DNA from: Beijerinckiaceae bacterium
GTDB lineage: Bacteria > Pseudomonadota > Alphaproteobacteria > Rhizobiales > Beijerinckiaceae
Assembly (NCBI GenBank): GCA_947478455.1
Contig: CANJWR010000030.1
Location: 1 to 34,337 of the forward strand
Direction of reading: 5' to 3'
Length of the DNA: 34,337 nt
The notes under the pieces were generated by a model. That model saw nothing but the letters and a program-made list of their open reading frames with translations. It ran no database searches and was not told where the DNA came from. Below are positions 1-7,601 of the stretch, piece after piece; position 1 is the first letter of the stretch; the number at the start of each line of letters is the position of its first letter. A program made the translations under genes and the position numbers.

Positions 1-1
1 G

Positions 2-208
2 GTCGAGTCCGAGTGCCTGTATCCGCCGGGGCATTCGTTTCCCGACACGGGCCTCAACCGCGATGTGGTCGAAGCGAAGTTCCGCACCTGTGCGGCTGGC
101 TATCTTTCCAATGTCCAGTCGGACCAACTCATCGCCTCGCTCGTCGACGGCGATCTCGATACGCCTTTCGCCAGCGTGATGAGCATCATCGCGCAGGCTC
201 ATGCTTAG
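2..208 (+). CDS. C-terminal fragment, probable MmgE/PrpD family protein
   Basis: An open frame enters from the left edge in frame 2 and ends at TAG 206-208, giving 68 residues of a C-terminus. The tail has a proline/glycine-rich turn (YPPGHSFPD) followed by a helix with the pattern VVEAKFRTCAAGYL. This resembles the end of MmgE/PrpD-family proteins (2-methylcitrate dehydratase and relatives), where a KF-x-x-C/L-A helix follows a P-x-G loop. The next gene starts 17 bases downstream with its own ribosome site, so the two are probably co-transcribed. The family call rests on a short tail only. An unrelated C-terminus cannot be excluded. Confidence 0.5.
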   Translation, partial: VESECLYPPGHSFPDTGLNRDVVEAKFRTCAAGYLSNVQSDQLIASLVDGDLDTPFASVMSIIAQAHA

Positions 209-224
209 ATTACGGGAGACGACA

Positions 225-1262
225 ATGCTGAGACATGGAAAAAAGCTTGGTGGCTTTCTGGCGCTCGCCGCATCCCTGATATTTGCACAGGGGGCCAGTG
301 GTCAGACCGTCGAGGAACTCTACAAGGGCAAGACCCTGAAGTTCGTCGTGGCCGCTGCGCCCGGCGGCGGCGCGGATTTGTATGCGCGTCTAGTGTCCAA
401 ATATTTTGGCCGGCATATTCCGGGCAATCCATCGGTGGTCGTTCAGAACGTTCCGGGCGCCGGCGGGATGACGGCCGCTTCGCAATTGATGAACAATACC
501 GCAAAGGACGGCAGCGTTTTCGCCCTCCTGCAGCGAAACAATCTCGTCGAGCCGCTGGTTTCTGAGCGCCGCAGCGGTTTTGATCCGCGCAAGCTGCAAT
601 GGCTCGGCAGTCTCAACAAGGACACCTATGTGATCATCGCCTGGCATACGTCGCCGGTGAAGAACCTTGAAGACGCCAAAAAGAATGAACTGCTTCTCGG
701 GAATACGGGCGGCGGCAATGAGAATGTCACCTTCCCGGAAATGATGAACAAGACACTGGGCACGCGCTTCCGTCTGGTTCGCGGCTACCCGGGCAGCCAC
801 GATGTTGCGCTGGCGATCGAGCGCGGCGAGGTGCAGGGGCGCGCGGTGACCTGGACCACGCTGGTCGGCGAACATTCGAACTGGATCAAGGAAAAGAAGA
901 TCAACATCATCGCCCAGTTGGGTCTCGGTCGTAACCCGGATGTCGGCGATATTCCGAATGCGACGGAGTTCGTCACCAACCCGGATGACAAAGCTCTGTT
1001 CGATTTCATGTTCTCGCCGCTGGAAGCGGGTCGCCCCTTCGCGATGCCGCCGGAGACGCCGGCTGCGGTCGTGGTCGCCATGCGGAAGGCCTTTGTGGAT
1101 CTCGCAACCGACAAGGAGTTTGTCGCCGACATCAACGCGCGCGGCGGCTCCATCGAGTTGTTGAAAGGCGACGAGACGCAGGCGCTGGTGAACAGGCTGT
1201 TCGAGACGCCCGAACCTACTCTGGTGCGTGCACGAGCGCTGCTGAAGTCCATTCAGCAGTAA
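225..1262 (+). CDS. TctC/Bug-family periplasmic solute-binding protein
   Basis: 345 residues. Residues 1-27 form a Sec signal peptide (MLRHGKK, a hydrophobic stretch, then a small-residue cleavage region around QGASGQ). The mature part has Bug/TctC hallmarks: the KFVVAAAPGGGADLYARL segment that forms the ligand loop, VVVQNVPGAGGM, and the A-x-DG-x-x-F strand. These proteins bind carboxylates (tricarboxylates, aromatic or keto acids) in the periplasm and normally deliver them to a TctAB-type permease. No tctA or tctB is present in the window, so it is an orphan here. I chose ATG 225 because GGGAG (214-218) lies upstream at a good distance. An in-frame ATG at 201 would overlap the previous stop. 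The ligand cannot be read from sequence. Confidence 0.88.
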   Translation: MLRHGKKLGGFLALAASLIFAQGASGQTVEELYKGKTLKFVVAAAPGGGADLYARLVSKYFGRHIPGNPSVVVQNVPGAGGMTAASQLMNNTAKDGSVFALLQRNNLVEPLVSERRSGFDPRKLQWLGSLNKDTYVIIAWHTSPVKNLEDAKKNELLLGNTGGGNENVTFPEMMNKTLGTRFRLVRGYPGSHDVALAIERGEVQGRAVTWTTLVGEHSNWIKEKKINIIAQLGLGRNPDVGDIPNATEFVTNPDDKALFDFMFSPLEAGRPFAMPPETPAAVVVAMRKAFVDLATDKEFVADINARGGSIELLKGDETQALVNRLFETPEPTLVRARALLKSIQQ

Positions 1263-1296
1263 GCGTTCTGCCGCAGCCTTGATCTGACGAAGCAAG

Positions 1297-1323
1297 CCGC
1301 CGGATATGTCCGGCGGTTTTTTT
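1297..1323 (+). terminator. Rho-independent terminator of the TctC-family gene
   Basis: Perfect 8-bp GC-rich stem CCGCCGGA (1297-1304) and TCCGGCGG (1309-1316) with loop TATG, followed by seven T. It lies 34 bases after the stop of the plus-strand binding-protein gene. Confidence 0.9.
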
Positions 1324-1341
1324 GTGCTTCGGGTTTGCTTG

Positions 1342-1370
1342 AAAAAAACGGGCGGCAAATCTGCCGCCCG
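1342..1370 (-). terminator. Rho-independent terminator of the DHP-decarboxylase-like gene
   Basis: 9-bp perfect stem CGGGCGGCA (1349-1357) and TGCCGCCCG (1362-1370) with loop AATC. Seven A on the plus strand (1342-1348) become the U-tract on the minus strand. It serves the minus-strand gene ending at 1398 and sits back to back with the terminator at 1297. Confidence 0.9.
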
Positions 1371-1397
1371 CAGGACATTTCATGAAACTGCGTCGAA

Positions 1398-2375
1398 TCA
1401 GATCTTTTCGGGGTCGACGAAGAGTTCCGCAAGCGACATGCGACGCGGCGTCAGTTCCTGCTTGAAGGCAGTATCTTCAAGCGCCTTGATGGTCGGCATA
1501 TTGGGCTCCATGCCGTAGGGCATCGGGTCCGGGCCGACAATCTTCGCCTGCTTGAGATATTTCTTGTCCTTGGCGGTGTTCGCTTCGCCAGAGTGCAGCT
1601 TCTTGAGCCATTCGTTCTTCGCCTGCGAAAAGGCGTCGAACAGCGAGCGCGCCACCCAGGGGTGTTCCTTCAGCACCGCGTCCTTCACCACGATGGTTCC
1701 GTGCATCGGGTAGATGCCGGTCTTCTTGAACCAGGCTGCTTCCAGCTCCGCAGCATTCGGGAACAGGTCGGGATAGTTGGTTTCCAGTTCCTTCCAGCCT
1801 CCGCTGGTGGGATCGCCCGAACGACCGATGCCGGCGTTGGCGGCGAAGCCGGCGGCCAGTTCGCCATCGGCCATCATGTCGGCCAGCGAGCGGCCGGGCG
1901 GGGCATGGATCACGTTGGACGGCAGCTTGAGCTGCGTGACGTGCTCCTCGTCATCGACGACCCAAGTCACCTTCGAGCAGTCGAGGCCGTATTCGTCGAT
2001 CAGGATGCCACGCGTCCATGCGCCGGTCGTGACCGAATAGGCGCGCACGCCGACCTTGCGGCCTTCGAGATCCTTGGGATGCTTGATATTCGCATCGGGG
2101 CGGACCAGCAGTCCGCCGTGATGGAAGCTGCGTGTAACGAAAATCGGGAGAGCCACGAAGGGCGCGCCATAAGCACGCGCAATCACATAGGTCGTCGGCG
2201 CGATTTCGCAGACGTCGAACTCGACCTGCCGAACCATGCGGCGAAACGCGCCGATCTGCGGCACGACCTTGATGAAATTCGCCTCGACGCCCTCAATCGG
2301 GATCTGGCCATTCAGAACAGCGTCGGTATGCGGAGACGAAGCAACCGAAATGTCGAGTTTTACTTTTGCAGCCAA
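1398..2375 (-). CDS. 4,5-dihydroxyphthalate decarboxylase-like / periplasmic-binding-fold protein
   Basis: 325 residues if started at the TTG codon 2375. It resembles the Pht5/PhtD 4,5-dihydroxyphthalate decarboxylase group in the features FRRMVRQVEFDVCEI, a second segment ending SFHHGGLLVRPDA, DLEGRKVGVRAY and TRGILIDEYGL. That group has a two-lobed binding-protein fold but is usually cytoplasmic. No signal peptide is visible, which fits an enzyme more than a transporter component. Start choice: the frame stays open to ATG 2450, but those 25 codons read like leader sequence. TTG 2375 is preceded by AAGGGTGGAAG and puts the first conserved strand (KVKLDISVA) at the N-terminus. Established function of relatives: 4,5-dihydroxyphthalate to protocatechuate. 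Many homologues are annotated only as binding proteins, so substrate is inference. Confidence 0.75.
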   Translation of the reverse strand: MAAKVKLDISVASSPHTDAVLNGQIPIEGVEANFIKVVPQIGAFRRMVRQVEFDVCEIAPTTYVIARAYGAPFVALPIFVTRSFHHGGLLVRPDANIKHPKDLEGRKVGVRAYSVTTGAWTRGILIDEYGLDCSKVTWVVDDEEHVTQLKLPSNVIHAPPGRSLADMMADGELAAGFAANAGIGRSGDPTSGGWKELETNYPDLFPNAAELEAAWFKKTGIYPMHGTIVVKDAVLKEHPWVARSLFDAFSQAKNEWLKKLHSGEANTAKDKKYLKQAKIVGPDPMPYGMEPNMPTIKALEDTAFKQELTPRRMSLAELFVDPEKI

Positions 2376-2728
2376 GACTTCCACCCTTTGTTGATCGGAT
2401 GTTGCGTCACCGCAACGTCCCCGGGACCCGATAGCGTCGGGTCGTCGCATGCTGTGAATCCTGACGGTTACTCGATCAAACCGGAATCACCATGGCCTGT
2501 TCGAATGACCGACGAATGCGCGGCGGATCGCGGGCGGCGACCCATTCATCCCATCCCGTCTCATGTCTGGCCTCTAATATTTCGACGGCAAATGGATTGA
2601 AACCGTACTAGCGTAACAACAGTTTCACGTCAGCGGCAGCGCGGAAAAGTGATCGATCCTTGCCTTGATCCAATATGACGCCCGAAGCAGGCTGCACCAC
2701 GATGGAAGTTCATCGGGAGGATATAGCT
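2376..2728. promoter_or_regulatory. Divergent intergenic region with two inverted repeats
   Basis: 353 bases between two genes transcribed away from each other. No convincing ORF. In the leader side of the minus-strand gene there are two close inverted repeats: GTTGCG-TCAC-CGCAAC (2401-2416) and GACCCGA-TAGCG-TCGGGTC (2425-2443). They could be operator half-sites or leader hairpins. The promoter of either gene could not be fixed by eye. Confidence 0.45.
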
Positions 2729-3745
2729 ATGAGGCGATCAAAAATGCCCGGGCGGCGAAATGTCCTGCAGATGGGGGCTTTGGGCGGCCTCGGGCTTGTC
2801 ATCGGATCACGCCGGTCGGCGCGAGCGCAAGGCTCGAAGCTGAAACTCAATATTGTCAACACATCCGGAGGCACCAATCTGGTTCTTGCGGCTCTGATGC
2901 GCCAGCAAGGCTCGTTCGAGCAGGTCGGCCTCGATGTGACTATCACAAATGTTTCTGACGGCGCGAAACTGATGGGCGGCATCCTTTCAGGCGAGATGGA
3001 TATTTGTCCGCTGTCGGGTTTCGGGCAGGTGTTCCCGGCCATCGAGCGTGGCGCGAAAATGAAGATCATCGCTGGCGGTACGATGCTGCCGCTGCAGGGA
3101 CTTTTGACAGCCAAGCCGGAAATCAAGACGCTCAAGGATCTTGAGGGCAAGACCGTCGCCACCGGATCTCTGGGCGCATTGTCGCACCAGCTGACGGTCG
3201 CCACGATGCGCAAGTTCGGCGTCGACGATTCGAAGGTGACCTTTGCCAATATCGGCAGCGCTCCCGACATTTTCCGCGCTGTCGCCAGCGGGCGTGTGGA
3301 CGCTGGATCTACCGATGTTTTTCAGGACGGCAAGAATGGCGTGCGGGTGATCGAGAACGCACGCTTCTGGATCGATCTGCCCGAATATACCTATCAGGCG
3401 GGCTTTGCGTCGGACGCCGCCATCGCCGCCAAGCGCGAGGCGCTGGTGCGCGCGCTGGCGGCCTATGCGAAAATCTACCGCTTCATTCAGGACGGGGATT
3501 CCCGCGACGCCTTTCTCAAGGCCTACGAGGCAGGCATGGGCAAGGCCGATACTGAAACTGCATTGCAGCAGTGGACCTTCTACCAGAAGTACAAGCCGTT
3601 CGCGTCCGGCCTGATTATTTCCGACGAACGGCTGGCCTACATGCAGAAGTTGAATCTCTCGTTCAAAATTCAAACAAAGATCATGACGACCGAACAGGTC
3701 GCCGATATGTCGCTGGCGCGCGACGCCCTCAAACTTCTCGGCTGA
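2729..3745 (+). CDS. NitT/TauT-type ABC transporter substrate-binding protein, Tat-exported
   Basis: 338 residues. The N-terminus carries a twin-arginine signal (GRRNVLQMGALGGLGLV, around residues 8-24) ending near SARAQG. The body matches the NMT1/SsuA/TauA-type binding fold: LAALMRQQGSFEQVGLDVTI, GAKLMGGILSGEMDI, LKDLEGKTVATG, and DIFRAVASGRVDAG. ATG 2729 was chosen because GGGAGG (2715-2720) lies 8 bases upstream. Earlier in-frame ATGs at 2675 and 2702 lack a comparable site and would bury the Tat signal. Relatives bind sulfonates, nitrate, pyrimidine precursors or aromatic acids. No ATPase or permease is adjacent. The next gene, an amidohydrolase, begins 44 bases downstream and is probably co-transcribed. 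Confidence 0.85.
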   Translation: MRRSKMPGRRNVLQMGALGGLGLVIGSRRSARAQGSKLKLNIVNTSGGTNLVLAALMRQQGSFEQVGLDVTITNVSDGAKLMGGILSGEMDICPLSGFGQVFPAIERGAKMKIIAGGTMLPLQGLLTAKPEIKTLKDLEGKTVATGSLGALSHQLTVATMRKFGVDDSKVTFANIGSAPDIFRAVASGRVDAGSTDVFQDGKNGVRVIENARFWIDLPEYTYQAGFASDAAIAAKREALVRALAAYAKIYRFIQDGDSRDAFLKAYEAGMGKADTETALQQWTFYQKYKPFASGLIISDERLAYMQKLNLSFKIQTKIMTTEQVADMSLARDALKLLG

Positions 3746-3789
3746 TCGTCCGTCAGTCGAATTCATCTGGACCGGAGTTCTGTTTACGC

Positions 3790-4650
3790 ATGTCCGAACG
3801 CATTATCGACATCCATCCCCATATCGTTTCGACAGACACGGATCGTTATCCGATCACGCCTATTGGCGGCACGCAGTCCGACTGGTCGAAGGAACGGTCG
3901 GTCGAGTTCGACGAACTCGTCAGCGCGATGGACGAAGCGGGCGTGACGAAAGCCGCGATTGTCCATTCGTCGACCACCTATGCGTTCAACAACGCCTATG
4001 TGTCCGATGCGATCGAGGGGCATCGCGACCGGTTTACAGGTGTTTTTTCCGTCAATGTCCTTGAGCCGGATGCGCCCGAGAAAATGCGCTACTGGCATTC
4101 GCGCGGCATGGACGGGATGCGAATTTACCTGCGTGGCTCGACCATCAAGGAAGCCTGGATGGCCATCGACGATCCAGCCGCCGCTCCGGCCTGGGAATGC
4201 GCCGCCGACATGGGCATTTCGGTCTGCATCAACGTCAATGCGCGTGGCATCGGCCTTTCGCAGATGCGCAATATTCTGACACGCTACCCGACCGTTCCGT
4301 TGCTGCTCGATCATCTGGGCCGTCCGTCGATCGAAGACGGCCCTCCTTACAATGACGCAAAGGAATTCTGGGATCTGGCGAAGTTCCCGAACTTCTATCT
4401 AAAGCTGACGCCGTCAGGCTTCGGCGCAGCCCAGAAGGGCAAGGCTACGCTCGAAACTTTTTTCGACAAGCTCGTCGGAGAATTCGGCGCAGACCATGTG
4501 GCATGGGGTTCGAACTTCCCCTCCAGCCCGGGCTCGCTGAAGGAGATCGTCGACAAGTGCCAGAATCTTTTGTCGCGGTTCAGCGCTTCGGATCGTGCCT
4601 GGATTTTCAGCGGCACGGCAGAAAAGCTTTATCCGAGTCTCAAGGGATAG
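3790..4650 (+). CDS. Amidohydrolase family 2 (COG3618 / LigI-like) metal-dependent hydrolase
   Basis: 286 residues, about the usual length for the LigI-type TIM-barrel hydrolases. Visible motifs are the beta-1 H-x-H (DIHPHI, His9 and His11), a mid-barrel LLLDHLGRP (His175), and the beta-8 segment HVAWGSNFP. In 2-pyrone-4,6-dicarboxylate lactonase (LigI) the beta-8 segment has a catalytic Asp (WGTDWP). Here the aligned residue is Asn242, so either the mechanism differs or the protein belongs to an Asn-bearing subgroup. Start ATG 3790 gives an immediate MSERIIDIHPH. CGGAG lies about 12 bases upstream, a loose fit. It follows a binding-protein gene and faces the chromate-transporter operon. Substrate is unknown. 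Hydrolysis of a lactone or cyclic carboxylate is a family-based guess. Confidence 0.82.
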   Translation: MSERIIDIHPHIVSTDTDRYPITPIGGTQSDWSKERSVEFDELVSAMDEAGVTKAAIVHSSTTYAFNNAYVSDAIEGHRDRFTGVFSVNVLEPDAPEKMRYWHSRGMDGMRIYLRGSTIKEAWMAIDDPAAAPAWECAADMGISVCINVNARGIGLSQMRNILTRYPTVPLLLDHLGRPSIEDGPPYNDAKEFWDLAKFPNFYLKLTPSGFGAAQKGKATLETFFDKLVGEFGADHVAWGSNFPSSPGSLKEIVDKCQNLLSRFSASDRAWIFSGTAEKLYPSLKG

Positions 4651-4677
4651 TTGCCTTACATCTTTGCTTCGACGTCA

Positions 4678-4711
4678 AAGGCAGTCGCCGGCAAGGGCGA
4701 TTGCCTTTTTT
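4678..4711 (+). terminator. Rho-independent terminator after the amidohydrolase
   Basis: 12-bp stem AAGGCAGTCGCC (4678-4689) and GGCGATTGCCTT (4696-4707) with one G-T wobble and loop GGCAAG, running into six T. It ends at the stop codon of the convergent minus-strand gene. Confidence 0.85.
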
Positions 4712-5250
4712 CAATAGCCGAAGGTTGCGACGGTCATGAACAGGGCCGATCCACCTGCCAGCAACAGCATGGGGTGTATTTTGGGGCGCGTCGCCACAAG
4801 CGCCGCAACGCCAAGCGCAACGGCCCATGAGAGCGGCCCAGCTCCTTCAATCGTCATCAGGCTGATTGCGCCCGATATGATCAGGCCTACCGCCACAGGC
4901 GCGAGGCCGGATTCGAGAATACTGGTCCAGCGTTTGCCCTTGTGTTTCGAATAGAACTTTGTGAATGCGAAGCACATCACGGACGCAGGCAGGAAGATCG
5001 CCAGCGTCGCAACCAGCGCGCCTGACCAGCCGGCTACTTTCCACCCGATCAGCGTGGACAGCATGATGCCCGGGCCGGGGGCAGCGCGCGAAATCGCGAA
5101 CAGGTCGATGAATTCGTTCGGCGTCAGCCAGTGCAGATTGTCGACGACCTCGTGCTGGAGCGAGGCGTAAAGGCTGGGCCCGCCGCCGAACGACACAAGC
5201 GAAAAGGGGGCGAGCAGCAACACCAGCGCAAGGAGCGGGTCATTCCGCAT
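4711..5250 (-). CDS. Chromate transporter ChrA-type, second half of a split pair
   Basis: 179 residues, a single CHR domain. It has the CHR-family N-terminal motif with SFGGGPSLYASLQHE, then a WLTPNEFIDLFAISRAAPGPGIMLSTLIGW segment, followed by about five hydrophobic segments. Short CHR proteins work as pairs of opposite topology that together make the antiporter. Long ChrA proteins fuse both halves. The start ATG at 5250 overlaps the end of the upstream CHR gene by 11 bases, so translational coupling is likely. The family is known for chromate efflux. No chrB regulator is present, and the placement beside a carboxylic-acid hydratase leaves room for another anion as substrate. Confidence 0.88.
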   Translation of the reverse strand: MRNDPLLALVLLLAPFSLVSFGGGPSLYASLQHEVVDNLHWLTPNEFIDLFAISRAAPGPGIMLSTLIGWKVAGWSGALVATLAIFLPASVMCFAFTKFYSKHKGKRWTSILESGLAPVAVGLIISGAISLMTIEGAGPLSWAVALGVAALVATRPKIHPMLLLAGGSALFMTVATFGY

Positions 5251-5869
5251 TGGCGGTCGCCTTCCGCCACTGCAACACGACGCCGACCGGCGCAAACACC
5301 AGAACCACGACCGTGAGAGGCCAGTGCAGAATGACGGTGGCGACGACTACAAGCACCACCACGAGCGCCGGGGCGACCGAACGGCATGTCTTCCAGGCTC
5401 CCGTCCAGGCCACGCGAAGCCCCATGCCGATCGCGGCGGCGGAAGCGCCCGCAAGGGCAGCATGAAACAGAATCGAGCCGCTGAGATGTTCGTAGACGAC
5501 CGACAGGCCGATACAGAGAAAAAATGGTCCGCAGATCACAGCCAGCATGGCGACGAGGCCGCCGATCGGGCCGCGCAAGGCGTCGCCGATATAGATCGCC
5601 AGATTGGCGACGTTCGAGCCCGGCAGCACGCGGCTGATGACCACGCCGGGCAGAAACTGTTCGTCCGTCAGCCAATTTCGGGCGACGACGATTTCGCGAT
5701 GAATCCAGCCCAGAAGGCCGCCACCGAAGCTGAAGGCCCCGATGGCGAAGAAGACCTGGAAGATTTGGAGCAAAGAGACGTTCGGCGGCGGCGCAGGCAT
5801 GTCGCCATTCTGGCCGGACAGGGCGGCGAGTCCTTTAGCTGTCGGACGCGTCTCCCCAGTTCCGGCCAT
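5240..5869 (-). CDS. Chromate transporter ChrA-type, first half of a split pair
   Basis: 209 residues with one CHR domain: FFAIGAFSFGGGLLGWIHREIV, then WLTDEQFLPGVVISRVLPGSNVAN and several membrane helices. It begins with a soluble extension of about 25 residues before the first helix. GGAGGAGAG stands immediately before ATG 5869. The gene follows the LigJ-type hydratase by only 16 bases, so the three minus-strand genes form one operon. The SRVLPG and SRAAPG signatures in the two CHR genes are paralogous, as expected for split pairs. Confidence 0.88.
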   Translation of the reverse strand: MAGTGETRPTAKGLAALSGQNGDMPAPPPNVSLLQIFQVFFAIGAFSFGGGLLGWIHREIVVARNWLTDEQFLPGVVISRVLPGSNVANLAIYIGDALRGPIGGLVAMLAVICGPFFLCIGLSVVYEHLSGSILFHAALAGASAAAIGMGLRVAWTGAWKTCRSVAPALVVVLVVVATVILHWPLTVVVLVFAPVGVVLQWRKATANAE

Positions 5870-5885
5870 CTCTCCTCCGGTTGCC

Positions 5886-6911
5886 TCAGTGACCGCGCTT
5901 CTTCAGCAGGGCGTCGAGCCGCGGATAAACGCGACGGGCGTTGCCTTCGAAAACCTTGTGGCGGTCTTGCTCGCTGAGGTTCTTGCAGGCGTCGACGTAT
6001 TTCTTGGTGTCGTCGAAATATTCGCCGGTGTTCGGATCACGACCACGAACTGCGCCGATCATTTCCGAACCGAACAGGATGTTGTCGACCGGCACGACCT
6101 TCGTGAGCATCTCGACGCCGAGGAAGTGATAGACGCAGGTGTCGAAGAACACGTTCTTCATCATCGACTCGACGGTCGGACGCTTCATGTCGAGCGCCAG
6201 TCCGCGATAGCGGCCCCAGTGATACGGCACCGCGCCGCCGCCATGTGGAATGATGAACCGCAGCGTCGGGAAGTCCTTGAAGATGTCCGCCTGCAGGAAC
6301 TGCATGAAGGCCGTCGTGTCGCCATTGATGTAATGGGCGCCCGTTCCGTGGAAGCAGGGATTGCAGGACGAGGAGACGTGGATCATCACAGGCACGTCGA
6401 GGCGGACGATTTCCTCGTAGAGCGGATACCACCACTTGTCGGTCAGCGGCGGATCCTTCCAGTAGCCGCCCGACGGGTCGGGACTCAGGTTACAGCCGAT
6501 GAAGCCCAGTTCCTCGACGCAGCGGCGAAGCTCCGGAATGGAATTGGCGGGCGGCGCGCCCGGCGATTGCGGGAGCTGGCAGACGGCGACGAAGTTTTCC
6601 GGGAACAGATTGCAGACCCGGTAGATCAGGTCGTTGCAGACTTCCGTCCATTCGAGGCTGGTGCCTTCGTTGCCGAGATGGTGCGCCATCTGGCCGGCAA
6701 TCGGCGAAAAGATGGTCATGTCGCCGCCGCGTTCTTTCTGCAGCTTCAACTGGCCGCCGATGATCGCTTCGCGGATCTGATCATCGGAAATCTGGAGTTC
6801 GCCCTTTTTCGGCGCGTTGGGCAGGTCATTTGCAAAGGAAAGCTGTTTCGCGCGCCATTCGTGCAGGGCGCGGGGGGCGGTGGTAAAATGCCCGTGGCAG
6901 TCGATGATCAT
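5886..6911 (-). CDS. ligJ: 4-oxalomesaconate hydratase (LigJ-type, amidohydrolase superfamily)
   Basis: 341 residues, the length I remember for LigJ. Strong motif agreement: MIIDCHGHFTTAP at the N-terminus (metal ligands His6 and His8), QLKLQKERGGDMTIFSP, NLSPDPSGGYW, MIHVSSSCNPCFHGTGAHY, and FIIPHGGGAVPYHWGR. LigJ hydrates 4-oxalomesaconate to 4-carboxy-4-hydroxy-2-oxoadipate in the protocatechuate 4,5-cleavage and gallate pathways, in the cytoplasm. Start ATG 6911 follows GAGGGAGAG. A 38-codon upstream extension of the frame looks non-coding. It heads an operon with two ChrA halves. The other pathway genes (ligAB, ligC, ligK) are not in the window, so the exact physiological substrate remains open. 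Confidence 0.88.
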   Translation of the reverse strand: MIIDCHGHFTTAPRALHEWRAKQLSFANDLPNAPKKGELQISDDQIREAIIGGQLKLQKERGGDMTIFSPIAGQMAHHLGNEGTSLEWTEVCNDLIYRVCNLFPENFVAVCQLPQSPGAPPANSIPELRRCVEELGFIGCNLSPDPSGGYWKDPPLTDKWWYPLYEEIVRLDVPVMIHVSSSCNPCFHGTGAHYINGDTTAFMQFLQADIFKDFPTLRFIIPHGGGAVPYHWGRYRGLALDMKRPTVESMMKNVFFDTCVYHFLGVEMLTKVVPVDNILFGSEMIGAVRGRDPNTGEYFDDTKKYVDACKNLSEQDRHKVFEGNARRVYPRLDALLKKRGH

Positions 6912-7288
6912 TGTCTCTCCCTCGAATCTGATGCCCTGGGCTACGACACCAATGAAGGTGCGCTGCCGCCGGACGTGACAGGCCACCCAAGTCTGCCTAA
7001 ACCAGCGGCCGGGCGGGTGCGCCATCTATCTTTATGGACGTACGAGGCAGCGGCGAGCAATTGATTTTGGCTCGTGGGCCATAAGTCTTGAGAAGAATGC
7101 AGTGGCCTGACGCAACTGCCTGTTGCATGGATGCGTCAAACTCCAAACGCCGCCATCAGACGCAGAGGTAGATTCCGACCCTGTTCGGTTCGGGGTTTCC
7201 GTAGATATTTTCAGTTTGCCTGTCCGGGCTGGCGCGGTTTTGCGCGTGGTCACCGAGCTGATGCAAACGACCAATCAAGGAGACCCTC
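6912..7288. promoter_or_regulatory. Divergent intergenic region
   Basis: 377 bases between the minus-strand ligJ-chr operon and the plus-strand lipoprotein gene. The frames running through it look like extensions or shadows and have no ribosome site. A short inverted repeat GCAAC-TGCCT-GTTGC lies near 7112-7126. I found no GGAAC/CGTT pair here and no clear sigma-70 promoter. Confidence 0.35.
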
Positions 7289-7549
7289 ATGCATAAAATT
7301 CTCGTCGTTTCCGCTCTTGCCCTCAGTCTCGGCGCCTGTGCGACCGCTCGTGAGGATCGCATGTTGGGCGGCGCAGCACTTGGCGGCGTCGCGGGCGCAG
7401 TTGTCGGCGGCGTGGCCACCGGCACGGCTGGCGGAGCGCTTGCCGGCGGCGCGATCGGAGCCGTTGGGGGCGCTGTGATCGCCGACGCTACGCGCCCTCG
7501 TTCGCGTTGCTATTACAGCCGTCGCGCAGGCCGGACGCTCTGCCGGTAA
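7289..7549 (+). CDS. Glycine-zipper small lipoprotein
   Basis: 86 residues. The N-terminus is a lipoprotein signal with lipobox LGAC, so Cys17 becomes the lipidated residue. The middle is a glycine zipper with repeated G-x-x-x-G spacing (GGAALGGVAGAVVGGVATG and a second similar run), as in outer-membrane glycine-zipper proteins. The C-terminus is basic with two Cys. AAGGAG stands about 7 bases before ATG 7289. Such proteins are envelope-associated and often stress-induced in alphaproteobacteria. No specific role is known to me. The DUF3309 gene follows 52 bases later and shares a downstream terminator. Confidence 0.8.
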   Translation: MHKILVVSALALSLGACATAREDRMLGGAALGGVAGAVVGGVATGTAGGALAGGAIGAVGGAVIADATRPRSRCYYSRRAGRTLCR

Positions 7550-7601
7550 TTGCTGTTTTCCTTTTGAACGTTAATGGCCAAGGCCAGATCGGGGTACGCC
7601 A

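Noticed and set aside
390-1358. 322-codon minus-strand open frame
   Set aside because: Antisense to the clear TctC-family gene and crosses its terminator.
5742-7064. 440-codon plus-strand open frame
   Set aside because: It runs antisense through the LigJ-type gene and the first ChrA gene and has shadow-type composition.
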